Source: Geobacteraceae bacterium GWC2_55_20 | GTDB taxonomy: Bacteria; Desulfobacterota; Desulfuromonadia; Geobacterales; Pseudopelobacteraceae | Direction of reading: 5' to 3' | Assembly (NCBI GenBank): GCA_001802125.1 | Contig: MGZK01000126.1 | Span: forward strand, 1 to 38,564 | Length of the DNA stretch: 38,564 nt | In this document: piece by piece, positions 6,305-14,094 of the stretch | Layout: each line of letters begins with the position of its first letter | Numbering within the stretch: position 1 is the first letter of the stretch | Translations under genes and position numbers: made by a program | Notes under the pieces: generated by a model | What the model was told of the DNA's origin: nothing | Databases searched by the model: none | Seen by the model: only the letters and a program-made list of their open reading frames with translations

Positions 6305-8872
6305 ATGGAAATCAAACGTAGAGATTTTCTGAAGTTAACAGCAGCGGCCGGCGCCGTGGCGGTAGTTGGATTGCCGAAGCTGAACGCTTTTGCCGCAAGT
6401 CACCTGCCGATGTCCGGTGATGCGCCCAAAAGTGAATGGATACCCTCCACCTGCCAGGGCTGCACCGCCTGGTGCCCGGTGGAGTTTCTGGTGCAGGAGG
6501 GACGCATCGTCAAGGTGCGCGGCAACCAGTTGTCAAAAGCAAACGGCGGTTACTGCTGCCCCCGCGGACACCTGATGATCCAGCAGACCTACGATCCTGA
6601 CCGGATCAAGGTGCCGATGAAGCGCACCAACCCTCAGAAGGGGCGTGGCATTGATCCGAAATTCGTTCCGATCTCCTGGGATGAAGCCCTGGATACACTG
6701 GCGGACAGGATGATGGAGTTGCGCAAGAACAACGAACCGGAAAAACTGATGTACATGCGCGGCCGCTACTCTCCGACCTCCACCAACCTGCTCTACGGCA
6801 CCCTGCCCAAAATTTTCGGCACCCCCAACTACTTTTCCCACAGCGCCATCTGCGCCGAGGCAGAAAAGATGGGGCCGGGCTACACCCAGGGTTTCTTCGG
6901 TTACCGTGATTATGACCTGGCCAAGACCAAGTGCCTGGTGGTGTGGGGCTGCGACCCGCTCTCATCCAATCGCCAGGTGCCCAACGCCATTGCCAAGTTC
7001 AGCGACATCCTCGACCGGGGCACTGTGATTGCTGTTGACCCCCGCATGAGCGCCTCGGCCGCCAAAGCCAATGAATGGCTGCCGATCAAACCGGGCGAGG
7101 ACGGAGCACTGGCAGCCGGTATTGCCCATGTGCTGCTGACCGAAGGTTTCTGGAGCAAGGAGTTTGTCGGCGATTTCAAGAACGGCAAAAACCTCTTCAA
7201 GACCGGCGCTACGGTTGACGAGTCAGCCTTTGCCGAGAAACAGACCCACGGTATCGTCAAGTACTGGAACATCGAGCTGAAGGACAAGACCCCGGCCTGG
7301 GCCGCCAAGAAGAGCCTGATACCCGAAGAGCAGATCATCCGTGTAGCCCGCGCCATGGGTAAGGCCGGCAGCGCCTGTGCCGTCTGGATGGGTCCGGGAG
7401 TAGCCATGACACCGCGCGGAACCTATGCCTCCATGGCGATCTACGCCCTGAACGGCATCCTCGGTTCCATCGAGACCGAAGGGGGCGTCTTCCAGAGTTC
7501 AAGCGCGCCCACCACGAAATTCCCCGAGATCAAGAAGTCCTTCATCGATGAAATGGCCGAGCATCACGGACACGGCAAGAAGATAGATGGCCGTGGCGCC
7601 AAGGATATGCCGGCCATGATGGGTGGCAAGCCGGGCAGTGGCGTGGTCACCAACAACGTGGCCAACGGCCTGTTGAAGAACCCTGACGCCATCAAGGTTT
7701 TCATCAGCACCTGGAGTAACTTCAATTTCTCGGCTACCGGCGCTCATCGTTGGGACAAGGCCATGGCCAAGATCCCATTCTTCGTGCACATGGTTACTAA
7801 CGCCTCGGAAATGTCCCAGTTTGCGGACATCATCCTTCCGGCCACCTTCGGCCCGACCGAGAAGCTCTCCATAATCACCAACATGGCCAACCTGCACGGC
7901 CACATGTCGATTCAGCAGGCGGTCACCAAGCCGCTTTGGAACGTAAAGGCCGAAGAGACCGAAGTCATGTGGCTCCTGGCTGAAAAGCTGAAGGTCAGGG
8001 GTTTTGCCAACCTGTACAATTACTACGCCTCCTTCGAAGACCCGGAAACAAAGAAGAAGCCGGCCAACGCCACGGAATTTGCTGAAATTGCCGCCAAGAT
8101 AAGTTCCCAGAAGGCCTGGGACGGCAAGGAAAAGATGAAGGGCGACCAGATTACCGGCTGGGCCGAGTTCAAGAAGAAAGGCATCTATAATTCCGAAACC
8201 TATAAATATAAGAAAAACTGGGGCAAGGACAATCCGGAGACCAAGAAATTCGAGGGCAAGTTCAAGACCGAAACCAAGAAGTTCGAGTTCTACAGCGAGA
8301 CCATGAAGAAGGCCCTCGGCGAACACGCCAAGAAGCACAACACCAGCATAGACGACATTCTCAAGTCCAGCGGCTATGAAGCCCAGGGCGAACTGGCCTT
8401 TGTGCCGCATTACGAGTCACCCAAGCGGCACGGCAGCGACAAGGAATATCCGTTCACCTTCATCGACTACAAATCCCGTCTCAATCGCGAGGGGCGCAGC
8501 CAGAACACGGTCTGGTACCAGGAGTTCAAGAAAGTTGACGTGGGCGATGACAGCTGGGATGACGTGGTCAAGATCAATCCGATTGACGGCAAGAAGCTCG
8601 GTATCAAAACCGGCGATACTGTGCGCCTGACTTCGACCACCGGTTCCATCGTCACCAAGGCCAAGCTTTGGGAAGGTGTCCGGCCCGGCACGATTGCCAA
8701 GTGTTATGGACAGGGACACTGGGCCTATGGCCGCGTCGCGGCCAAGGACTATGCCAAGGCACAGCCGCGCGGTGGCAACAACAACGAACTGCTGGTTGAT
8801 GATTATGATCGTCTCAGTGGCGCTACCGCACGCAATGGCGGCTTCACCGGCGTTAAAATCGAGAAAGCCTAG
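6305..8872 (+). CDS. arrA: Respiratory arsenate reductase catalytic subunit (molybdopterin oxidoreductase)
   Basis: An 855-residue DMSO-reductase-family enzyme that would reduce arsenate to arsenite in the periplasm with a bis-MGD molybdenum centre. A Tat signal is visible (RRDFLK at 5-10, cleavage near 30). The [4Fe-4S] ligands are C50, C53, C57 and C85, with ArrA-type spacing CX2CX3CX27C. The XRGRY motif (R154, Y155), which separates ArrA from ArxA as I recall, is present, as are H179-S180, C183 (likely Mo ligand), K188 and Y200, matching the arsenate pocket recalled from Shewanella ArrA. The N-terminal, middle and C-terminal thirds all resemble ArrA, including EWLPIKPGEDGALA and GQGHWAYGRVAAK. 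Just before Y200 the sequence is FFG where Shewanella has YWD. A close relative acting on another oxyanion (antimonate, selenate) remains possible. The ribosome site overlaps the cytochrome stop codon. Confidence 0.87.
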   Translation: MEIKRRDFLKLTAAAGAVAVVGLPKLNAFAASHLPMSGDAPKSEWIPSTCQGCTAWCPVEFLVQEGRIVKVRGNQLSKANGGYCCPRGHLMIQQTYDPDRIKVPMKRTNPQKGRGIDPKFVPISWDEALDTLADRMMELRKNNEPEKLMYMRGRYSPTSTNLLYGTLPKIFGTPNYFSHSAICAEAEKMGPGYTQGFFGYRDYDLAKTKCLVVWGCDPLSSNRQVPNAIAKFSDILDRGTVIAVDPRMSASAAKANEWLPIKPGEDGALAAGIAHVLLTEGFWSKEFVGDFKNGKNLFKTGATVDESAFAEKQTHGIVKYWNIELKDKTPAWAAKKSLIPEEQIIRVARAMGKAGSACAVWMGPGVAMTPRGTYASMAIYALNGILGSIETEGGVFQSSSAPTTKFPEIKKSFIDEMAEHHGHGKKIDGRGAKDMPAMMGGKPGSGVVTNNVANGLLKNPDAIKVFISTWSNFNFSATGAHRWDKAMAKIPFFVHMVTNASEMSQFADIILPATFGPTEKLSIITNMANLHGHMSIQQAVTKPLWNVKAEETEVMWLLAEKLKVRGFANLYNYYASFEDPETKKKPANATEFAEIAAKISSQKAWDGKEKMKGDQITGWAEFKKKGIYNSETYKYKKNWGKDNPETKKFEGKFKTETKKFEFYSETMKKALGEHAKKHNTSIDDILKSSGYEAQGELAFVPHYESPKRHGSDKEYPFTFIDYKSRLNREGRSQNTVWYQEFKKVDVGDDSWDDVVKINPIDGKKLGIKTGDTVRLTSTTGSIVTKAKLWEGVRPGTIAKCYGQGHWAYGRVAAKDYAKAQPRGGNNNELLVDDYDRLSGATARNGGFTGVKIEKA

Positions 8873-8892
8873 GAAAGGGGGGATACTATACT

Positions 8893-9663
8893 ATGTCTAA
8901 ACAATACGGAATGGTCATTGACCTTCAGAAATGTGTCGGCTGCGGCGCCTGCGCCCTGGCCTGCAAAACCGAAAACAATACCCAGGCCCGGTCCAACGGC
9001 CAGACCTTTAACTGGGCCGATTTCATCTACAAGGAAGAGGGGAAATTCCCCAAGCTTGCTTTCACCGCGATCCCGGTGCTCTGCAACCACTGCAGCGACG
9101 CACCCTGCGTCAAGGCCTGCCCGGTGCAGCCCAAGGCCATGTTCAAAACCGCCGACGGCATCACCATGCATAACGATGAACGCTGCATCGGCTGTCGCCG
9201 CTGCCAGAAAGCCTGTCCCTACAGCGCCACGGACGTGGCCAGGGAAAAAGCCGCTTACTCGGTTATCAGCGCCAATATCGGCAAAGAGGCCCCCCATGCC
9301 GCTTCACGCGACACCAGCGAGCTGATCAAGGACTGTACCGCTTCCGGCGCTGAGACAGCAAAAATGGCGGGTGGCGTTATCCCCAACCAGCACAAGTACA
9401 GCCATGCTGACTATGAAAGCATCCGCAAGCAGGGAGTGGTTGAGAAGTGCATCTTCTGCGCACACCGTGTTGCCAAAGGCGAACAGCCCAACTGTGTGGT
9501 GGCCTGTCCGGCCAAGGCAAGAATCTTCGGCGATCTGAACGACGCTTCCAGTGAACCGGCCAAGCAGCTGAAGAAGTACAAGCCGATGCGCCTCAAGCAA
9601 GAGAAGAAGACCCGGCCGAACGTGGCTTACATCCGTGCTTTCAAGGGTAGTAACAAGGTCTGA
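8893..9663 (+). CDS. arrB: Arsenate reductase iron-sulfur subunit
   Basis: A 256-residue ferredoxin-like electron-transfer subunit with sixteen cysteines arranged as four [4Fe-4S] sites: KCVGCGACALAC (C14, C17, C20, C24), LCNHCSDAPCVKACP, RCIGCRRCQKACP and KCIFC...CVVACP. The opening MVIDLQKCVGCG and the closing KPM..YIR.F pattern match ArrB of Shewanella as recalled. It is about 20 residues longer, mostly in the region between the third and fourth sites (about 120-175), which includes an extra cysteine in KDCTAS. It has no signal peptide, so it would be exported together with the Tat-bearing catalytic subunit, as is usual for such pairs. It would pass electrons from a periplasmic donor, perhaps the upstream cytochrome, to the molybdenum subunit. 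Confidence 0.88.
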   Translation: MSKQYGMVIDLQKCVGCGACALACKTENNTQARSNGQTFNWADFIYKEEGKFPKLAFTAIPVLCNHCSDAPCVKACPVQPKAMFKTADGITMHNDERCIGCRRCQKACPYSATDVAREKAAYSVISANIGKEAPHAASRDTSELIKDCTASGAETAKMAGGVIPNQHKYSHADYESIRKQGVVEKCIFCAHRVAKGEQPNCVVACPAKARIFGDLNDASSEPAKQLKKYKPMRLKQEKKTRPNVAYIRAFKGSNKV

Positions 9664-9694
9664 TGGCGCACCGTTGACTGTTGATGTACATTGC

Positions 9695-9720
9695 CGGGAT
9701 GGGGCGCAGGTCCCATCCCG
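9695..9720 (+). other. Intergenic hairpin between arrB and the chaperone gene
   Basis: CGGGATGGG (9695-9703) and CCCATCCCG (9712-9720) form a perfect 9-bp GC-rich stem with an 8-base loop. No proper T run follows, so it is more likely a processing or attenuation element than a full terminator. It lies just before the ribosome site of the chaperone gene. Confidence 0.5.
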
Positions 9721-9740
9721 CTTTCATAAGGATACAAACC

Positions 9741-10379
9741 ATGAAAGACTCTCCAGACCTCGCAGCATTTCGAGAAGATATATACCGCCTGCTGTCGGCC
9801 AGTTTCTATCCACCAACCGTGGAATTTCTGACTGAAAACTGCCGGGCCTCTCTTGCGGGGCTTCTAGAACAGAGTGTTCCGGATGCTGCGCGACATGCGC
9901 GCGATGCGGTTAAGGCCATTGGAACAAACCTTGAAAGCCTGGCAGTGGAACATGCCAGGCTGTTTATCGGTCCCTTCCACCTGGTTGCCCCCCCATATGG
10001 CTCTATCTATCTCGACGAGGCTAAAACCGTCATGGGAGATTCCACTGCCCGGGTCGCTGCCTTCTACCACTCCTGCGGCCTGCAGCTGGCCGATGACTTT
10101 CACGAACTGCCGGACCACTTTGCGGTAGAACTTGAGTTCATGTCGTTTCTTGCGTTCAGGCAACGTGAAGCGGAAACCGTCGGGGACCGGTGTGAAGTGG
10201 AGAAATATGCCGGTTTGCAAGGAGAGTTCCTTGAAAAGTTCCTGATGCCCTGGCTGGAGCCGTTTACCAGCGCCATCATCGATGACGGTGAATCCCCTTT
10301 TTACCAGGCGCTGGCCCGCTGTACCGCAGCTTTCATCAGCGCGGATTACGCCGCCTTGAAGCGCAAGAGCAATGCCTGA
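9741..10379 (+). CDS. TorD/DmsD-family maturation chaperone for the molybdoenzyme
   Basis: A 212-residue all-helical chaperone of the TorD family. Recognisable blocks are HARLFIGPFHLVAPPYGSIY and ELPDHFAVELEFMSFL, the latter the family's hallmark acidic-Pro-Asp-His segment. Such proteins bind the Tat signal of the molybdoenzyme and hold it until the cofactor is inserted, in the cytoplasm; the client here would be the ArrA-like subunit. The ATG at 9741 is chosen because AAGGA lies at 9728-9732; a longer frame from a TTG at 9681 would run through the intergenic hairpin and adds no conserved sequence. The stop overlaps the next gene by eight bases, suggesting coupled translation. Confidence 0.88.
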   Translation: MKDSPDLAAFREDIYRLLSASFYPPTVEFLTENCRASLAGLLEQSVPDAARHARDAVKAIGTNLESLAVEHARLFIGPFHLVAPPYGSIYLDEAKTVMGDSTARVAAFYHSCGLQLADDFHELPDHFAVELEFMSFLAFRQREAETVGDRCEVEKYAGLQGEFLEKFLMPWLEPFTSAIIDDGESPFYQALARCTAAFISADYAALKRKSNA

Positions 10380-11346
10380 CCGCAGAACGGACATTGGTGC
10401 CAGGGATGACCTGCGCATCGAATCTTCCCGCTGCAAGCGGATGCGCTTCAGTGAAAGCGATTGCAGTCGCTGTATCGACATCTGCCCGCACGGAGCGGTT
10501 ACACTTGAAGGCGGCCTCGCCATAGATCCCGAACGGTGCCGTGGCTGCCTGCTCTGCACGGCTGTCTGCCCGGTTGGGGCATTGGAACATAACAGCGACT
10601 TTGCCGCCTGCATGACACAATTGTCCCGAGTGCCGGAGCCGGTTTTGGGCTGCATCCGTACGAAAGAGTCCGCCAATGCAAGTCTGGCCTGTCTTGGAGG
10701 ACTCTCGGAAGAACATCTGCTGGCGTTGATCCATACGCTGGCAGGGAGCTTGACCCTCAACCTGTCGGTTTGTGGCGACTGCCCCAACAGCCACGGCATT
10801 TCCGAGATTAAATCGCGACTGGAGGCTGTTTCCGCGGCAGGGCTGGATTGCGGCGCCTGCCGTATCAACCTTGCGGAATCAGTACGGGAAATCCGTTACC
10901 GGGATGAATCCGTAGACCGTCGGAGCTTTTTCAAGTCATTTGGCAGCGCGCTGATTAAAAGTGCGGCGGTCGTGCTTTCCAGGCCCAGCGAACAGACCGA
11001 ACAGCGCAGTGAATATGCCTGCAAGCGGGTTCCGGCAAGAAGAGAGCTGTTGAATAAAACCAGGTCAGAACTATCACTGGAATTGACGGGCCTGATAAGG
11101 GAACATTTTGATTCGTGTGCCTCATTTGATCAGAGCTGTACCGCCTGCCAAGGGTGCACGACAATTTGTCCGACCGGGGCGCTGAAGACAGGGGAGTCTG
11201 ACATCCCGCCAACTTTTGACCAGCTGCTTTGCACCGGCTGCGGCCTGTGTCGTGAATTCTGCCTGGATGGCGCAATACGGGTTCTCAAGAATGCAAGCAA
11301 CTTACAACCTTCCTGCAGAACCGCCCAAGCAGCTAACTCCGGTTAA
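10372..11346 (+). CDS. Polyferredoxin-like 4Fe-4S protein at the end of the reductase operon
   Basis: A 324-residue iron-sulfur protein with two ferredoxin modules separated by a middle domain. The N-terminal module uses C21, C31, C34, C38 and C56, C59, C62, C66. The C-terminal module uses C256, C259, C262, C266 and C287, C290, C293, C297, enough for about four [4Fe-4S] clusters. The middle region holds more paired cysteines (C134/C137 and C160/C163) that might bind another cofactor. At 182-188 a Tat-like DRRSFFK followed by a mildly hydrophobic stretch occurs inside the protein, as if two genes had fused. It overlaps the chaperone gene by eight bases and so belongs to the operon. Its role may be electron transfer or enzyme maturation; no precise family is recognised. 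Confidence 0.75.
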   Translation: MPDRRTDIGARDDLRIESSRCKRMRFSESDCSRCIDICPHGAVTLEGGLAIDPERCRGCLLCTAVCPVGALEHNSDFAACMTQLSRVPEPVLGCIRTKESANASLACLGGLSEEHLLALIHTLAGSLTLNLSVCGDCPNSHGISEIKSRLEAVSAAGLDCGACRINLAESVREIRYRDESVDRRSFFKSFGSALIKSAAVVLSRPSEQTEQRSEYACKRVPARRELLNKTRSELSLELTGLIREHFDSCASFDQSCTACQGCTTICPTGALKTGESDIPPTFDQLLCTGCGLCREFCLDGAIRVLKNASNLQPSCRTAQAANSG

Positions 11347-11397
11347 TCATCCCGCTCAAGCTGCCGAAGTCGGATATCCCGGCCTCTTCCGGAAGTT

Positions 11398-13374
11398 TCA
11401 ATCCACGAGCACGTCCGAATCCAGGCAGACCTTGACGACGTTCGGATCAAAGTGCGTTCCGGCCAGTGAGCGGAGGTGTTCCCGCACCTTTTCCACGGAC
11501 CAGGAGTTCCGGTAGACGCGATCGGAGCGCAGCGCGTCCCATACATCGACCACGGCGAAGATACGCGCCACAAGCGGGATCTGTTCTCCTTTCAAGCCGA
11601 GCGGGTAGCCGCTGCCGTCCCATTTTTCGTGATGGGCGTAGGGGATGTCCAGCGCCGAGCGCAGGTAGCGGATGGGGGAAAGCATTTCGTAGGCGTACAC
11701 CGTATGTTTTCTCATTATGCTCCACTCTGCTTCCAAGAGTGGCTCCTGTTTGAGCAGAATTTGATCGGGAATACCCATCTTGCCAATATCATGCAGCAGT
11801 GCGCCCCAACGGACCCGCACCAGCTCGGCATCGCTCAGCCCGAATAAACGCGCCAGCCTGACCGTCAGATCGGCAACTCGCCGGGAATGCCCTTCCGTCT
11901 CGTTGTCGCGCAGCTCCAGCGCCCGGGACCACCCTTCGATAGTGGCGTCATAAGCCTGAAAAAGTTCGGTGTTGGAGCGCTGCAGGTTCTCGAACAGCGT
12001 GACATTGTCGATCGCGATCGCGGCCTGGTCGGCCAGCGCCTTGAGAAAATCCAGCCACTCCTCGTTGTGCTCTTGCCCGGTGCGCTGAAAGACCTCCAGC
12101 ACCCCCATTACCTCGCCCTTGGCTATCAATGGAACGGCATGGTAGCCGACCAGCTCTTCTCCGGCCGCAAGCATCTCTCCCAGGATGCCGTCATGCTCCT
12201 CTGTCAGATCTGGAATGTGAACCATTCTGCGTTCCCGCGCGGCCCGACCGGCATAGCCCCCGTCCAGGGAGCGGCGGGAGTACTCGGTGGTTTTAGTGCG
12301 GAATCCGCGTCCAGCAACATATTCCAGTGTCCGTGAAGCGGGGTTGAACAGCAGCACATCGGCGGCATCAACCCCCAATTGGACAATGACATGGGTCAGA
12401 AGTGTCGTCAGGCTGAGATTCAGGTCAAAACTGAAATTGATGGCGCGATCGATTTCAACCAGCGCTGTCAGATGCTCAAGGTTCTGCCGGGTCTTTTCTT
12501 CGGCGCTCTTGAGTTCACTGATATCCGCGAACGTCACCACAACCTGCCGTAATGTATTGCCGCCGTCAAACTCCGGATAGGCGTTCACCAGCACCCATCT
12601 GTATTCGCCGTCACCTTTCCCGGCAATTCCCATCACGAAATTTTTCAATACCAGCCCCGTGGCGATTACCCGCTTTACCGGGAATTCATCCACCGCCATG
12701 CGGGCGCCATCTTCGCGGACAAAATGCCAGTCCGGGTCGTCGGCGTCCTTGCCAAGCATCTGCACCGGAGTCATCCCCATCAGTTGCGAGGCTTCCGAGT
12801 TACACAGCACTACCTGGGTGTCGGGGGCGTGCAGAAAAACTCCGACCGGCAGATTTTCTATCAGCAACCAGTGGGCCTCAAGATTTTCGACCAGTGACAA
12901 ACGGGCCTCCTCCTTGGCCCGCACGGCCGCATCGGCCCGCTGGCGGTCGCTGATGTCTCGGATATTGCACTGGATGATCCGTTCCTCGCCAGCTTGAAAG
13001 ACGCTGCTGACCAATTCCACATGGATCGGATGAGCATCTTTCGTCCTGAGCGTCAGGTTCTCACAGTGTACAACTCCGCTTTTCCGCAATTCCCGGAAGC
13101 AGGCCACGGCGTCCTTGATATCCGCGAAGGCGCCGACTTCGCGGATATTTTTCCCCACGAACTCTTCCCGGGAGTAACCCAGCATATCGATCAGAAAGGG
13201 GTTGACGTCGCTGACCGTTTCGCTGCCGGCATCCAGAATCAGAATGCCCTCCCGCACCGATTCGAAGAGCATGCGATGACGCAGTTCGGCATTTCTGATT
13301 GATTGCTCTGCCGTGGTCTGGGCGGAGCCGGGTGGCCCGGCCGTTGCTATTCCGCTTGCGGCACTATGCTTCAT
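11398..13374 (-). CDS. PAS-PAS-GAF-HD-GYP protein, likely c-di-GMP phosphodiesterase
   Basis: A 658-residue cytoplasmic signalling protein. Two PAS domains (about 35-145 and 160-290) are followed by a GAF domain (about 305-455) and a C-terminal HD-GYP domain. The catalytic residues look intact: HDIGK in LLHDIGKMGIPD, the HH pair and HHEKWDGSGYP. HD-GYP enzymes hydrolyse cyclic di-GMP to pGpG or GMP; PAS and GAF would sense redox state, a small ligand or a nucleotide. There is no transmembrane segment or receiver. The start at 13374 is preferred because AGGGAG lies six bases upstream; the open frame reaches 37 codons further without similarity. The gene converges on the reductase operon with a 51-base gap. 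Confidence 0.92.
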   Translation of the reverse strand: MKHSAASGIATAGPPGSAQTTAEQSIRNAELRHRMLFESVREGILILDAGSETVSDVNPFLIDMLGYSREEFVGKNIREVGAFADIKDAVACFRELRKSGVVHCENLTLRTKDAHPIHVELVSSVFQAGEERIIQCNIRDISDRQRADAAVRAKEEARLSLVENLEAHWLLIENLPVGVFLHAPDTQVVLCNSEASQLMGMTPVQMLGKDADDPDWHFVREDGARMAVDEFPVKRVIATGLVLKNFVMGIAGKGDGEYRWVLVNAYPEFDGGNTLRQVVVTFADISELKSAEEKTRQNLEHLTALVEIDRAINFSFDLNLSLTTLLTHVIVQLGVDAADVLLFNPASRTLEYVAGRGFRTKTTEYSRRSLDGGYAGRAARERRMVHIPDLTEEHDGILGEMLAAGEELVGYHAVPLIAKGEVMGVLEVFQRTGQEHNEEWLDFLKALADQAAIAIDNVTLFENLQRSNTELFQAYDATIEGWSRALELRDNETEGHSRRVADLTVRLARLFGLSDAELVRVRWGALLHDIGKMGIPDQILLKQEPLLEAEWSIMRKHTVYAYEMLSPIRYLRSALDIPYAHHEKWDGSGYPLGLKGEQIPLVARIFAVVDVWDALRSDRVYRNSWSVEKVREHLRSLAGTHFDPNVVKVCLDSDVLVD

Positions 13375-13714
13375 ATGAATCTCCCTGGGGCTCTGCAGTT
13401 GCTTTCCTGATATCATGCGTAGTTTGCGTATGCAACAAGTGTTGCGCTTCGGCATGGCACGTCTCCCCACAATAAATTTCCACAATATCTTGAGGCTTCC
13501 ACAGAAAATTGAGAGTAAATACTCGTTTCCCCCTGCTGGGCAATACTTGCTGATTGCTCTAACTATACGTTGTTACGCTATAAATTGCTTGCTGTGAAAT
13601 GTTAAATACTTGGCAGGCTCTGTGCTTTGCTTACCATTGATACCGGACACTTCAACAACAGGAGGGGGCAGACTTTCAGTCTGTCTCCTTCAGCTGTTTC
13701 GAAATGGAGACACC
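13375..13714. other. Divergent regulatory region between HD-GYP and LuxR genes
   Basis: No gene is seen in these 340 bases. They hold a 14-base palindrome GCAACA-AG-TGTTGC (13432-13445), a 12-base palindrome GAGTA-AA-TACTC (13513-13524), two direct copies of ATTGTGG on the minus strand and a possible -10 box TATAAA (13579-13584) for the rightward gene. None has a convincing partner element, so promoters are only suspected. Confidence 0.4.
13661..13691 (+). other. Leader hairpin before the LuxR-type gene
   Basis: Bases 13661-13674 pair with 13678-13691 as a 14-bp stem (three G.T pairs) around a three-base TTC loop. It ends 14 bases before the Shine-Dalgarno GGAGA and 23 bases before the ATG. 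No T run follows. It could stabilise the leader, block ribosome access or mark a processed end. Confidence 0.45.
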
Positions 13715-13963
13715 ATGAACACAAAATGTATCCACAACCAGTTGAATAAAGAAGCAGCCATTATTTCGATTCTTACGCCCCGGGAACGGGATGTTCTCAA
13801 GCTCGTTGCCGAAGGCCGGAGCACCCCGCAGATTGCCGGCGATCTGGACATCAGCGCGAAAACAGTCGATACGCACCGGCAGCACCTTATGGATAAATTG
13901 GAAATCAGGGGTATAGCCGATCTCACCAGGTACGCAATCCGTGAAGGAATTACACCCCTCTGA
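13715..13963 (+). CDS. Stand-alone LuxR/GerE-type DNA-binding protein
   Basis: An 82-residue protein consisting of little more than a LuxR-type helix-turn-helix. The family core is clear in LTPRERDVLKLVAEGRST, then QIAGDLDISAKTVDTHRQHL and MDKLEIRGIADLTRYAI. No receiver, PAS or autoinducer domain is attached, so its activity may be set by expression level or by partner proteins. The ATG at 13715 is chosen for the GGAGA four bases upstream; the frame extends 35 codons further back through the leader hairpin. It lies between a divergent HD-GYP gene and a histidine kinase and may regulate part of the signalling island. It resembles the output domain of NarL/FixJ regulators and could descend from one. 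Confidence 0.88.
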   Translation: MNTKCIHNQLNKEAAIISILTPRERDVLKLVAEGRSTPQIAGDLDISAKTVDTHRQHLMDKLEIRGIADLTRYAIREGITPL

Positions 13964-14094
13964 CAGTGCCACGTTCGTTCTCTCAGACACTGCGAACATG
14001 ACCGTTTAGTCAGTACTTGTCCCGATAGTAATAACCCTTGGAGAAACGTAAACTACGGCTACTGCCAGATTGTTATTCAAGGGGACAAATAGCC

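Noticed and set aside
7499-8410. Minus-strand 303-codon frame inside the reductase gene
   Set aside because: It is antisense to well-conserved ArrA sequence, Gly/Leu-rich and without recognisable motifs; GC-rich codon bias explains it.
6305-8872. Polysulfide, thiosulfate or tetrathionate reductase, or ArxA, as the identity of the molybdoenzyme
   Set aside because: The RGRY motif, the SHSAICAEAEK block and the C-terminal GQGHWAYGRVAAK block fit ArrA better than these relatives, and the Fe-S subunit also resembles ArrB.
9864-10868. Minus-strand 334-codon frame
   Set aside because: It lies opposite the chaperone and polyferredoxin genes, both of which have clear conserved motifs in the plus frames.
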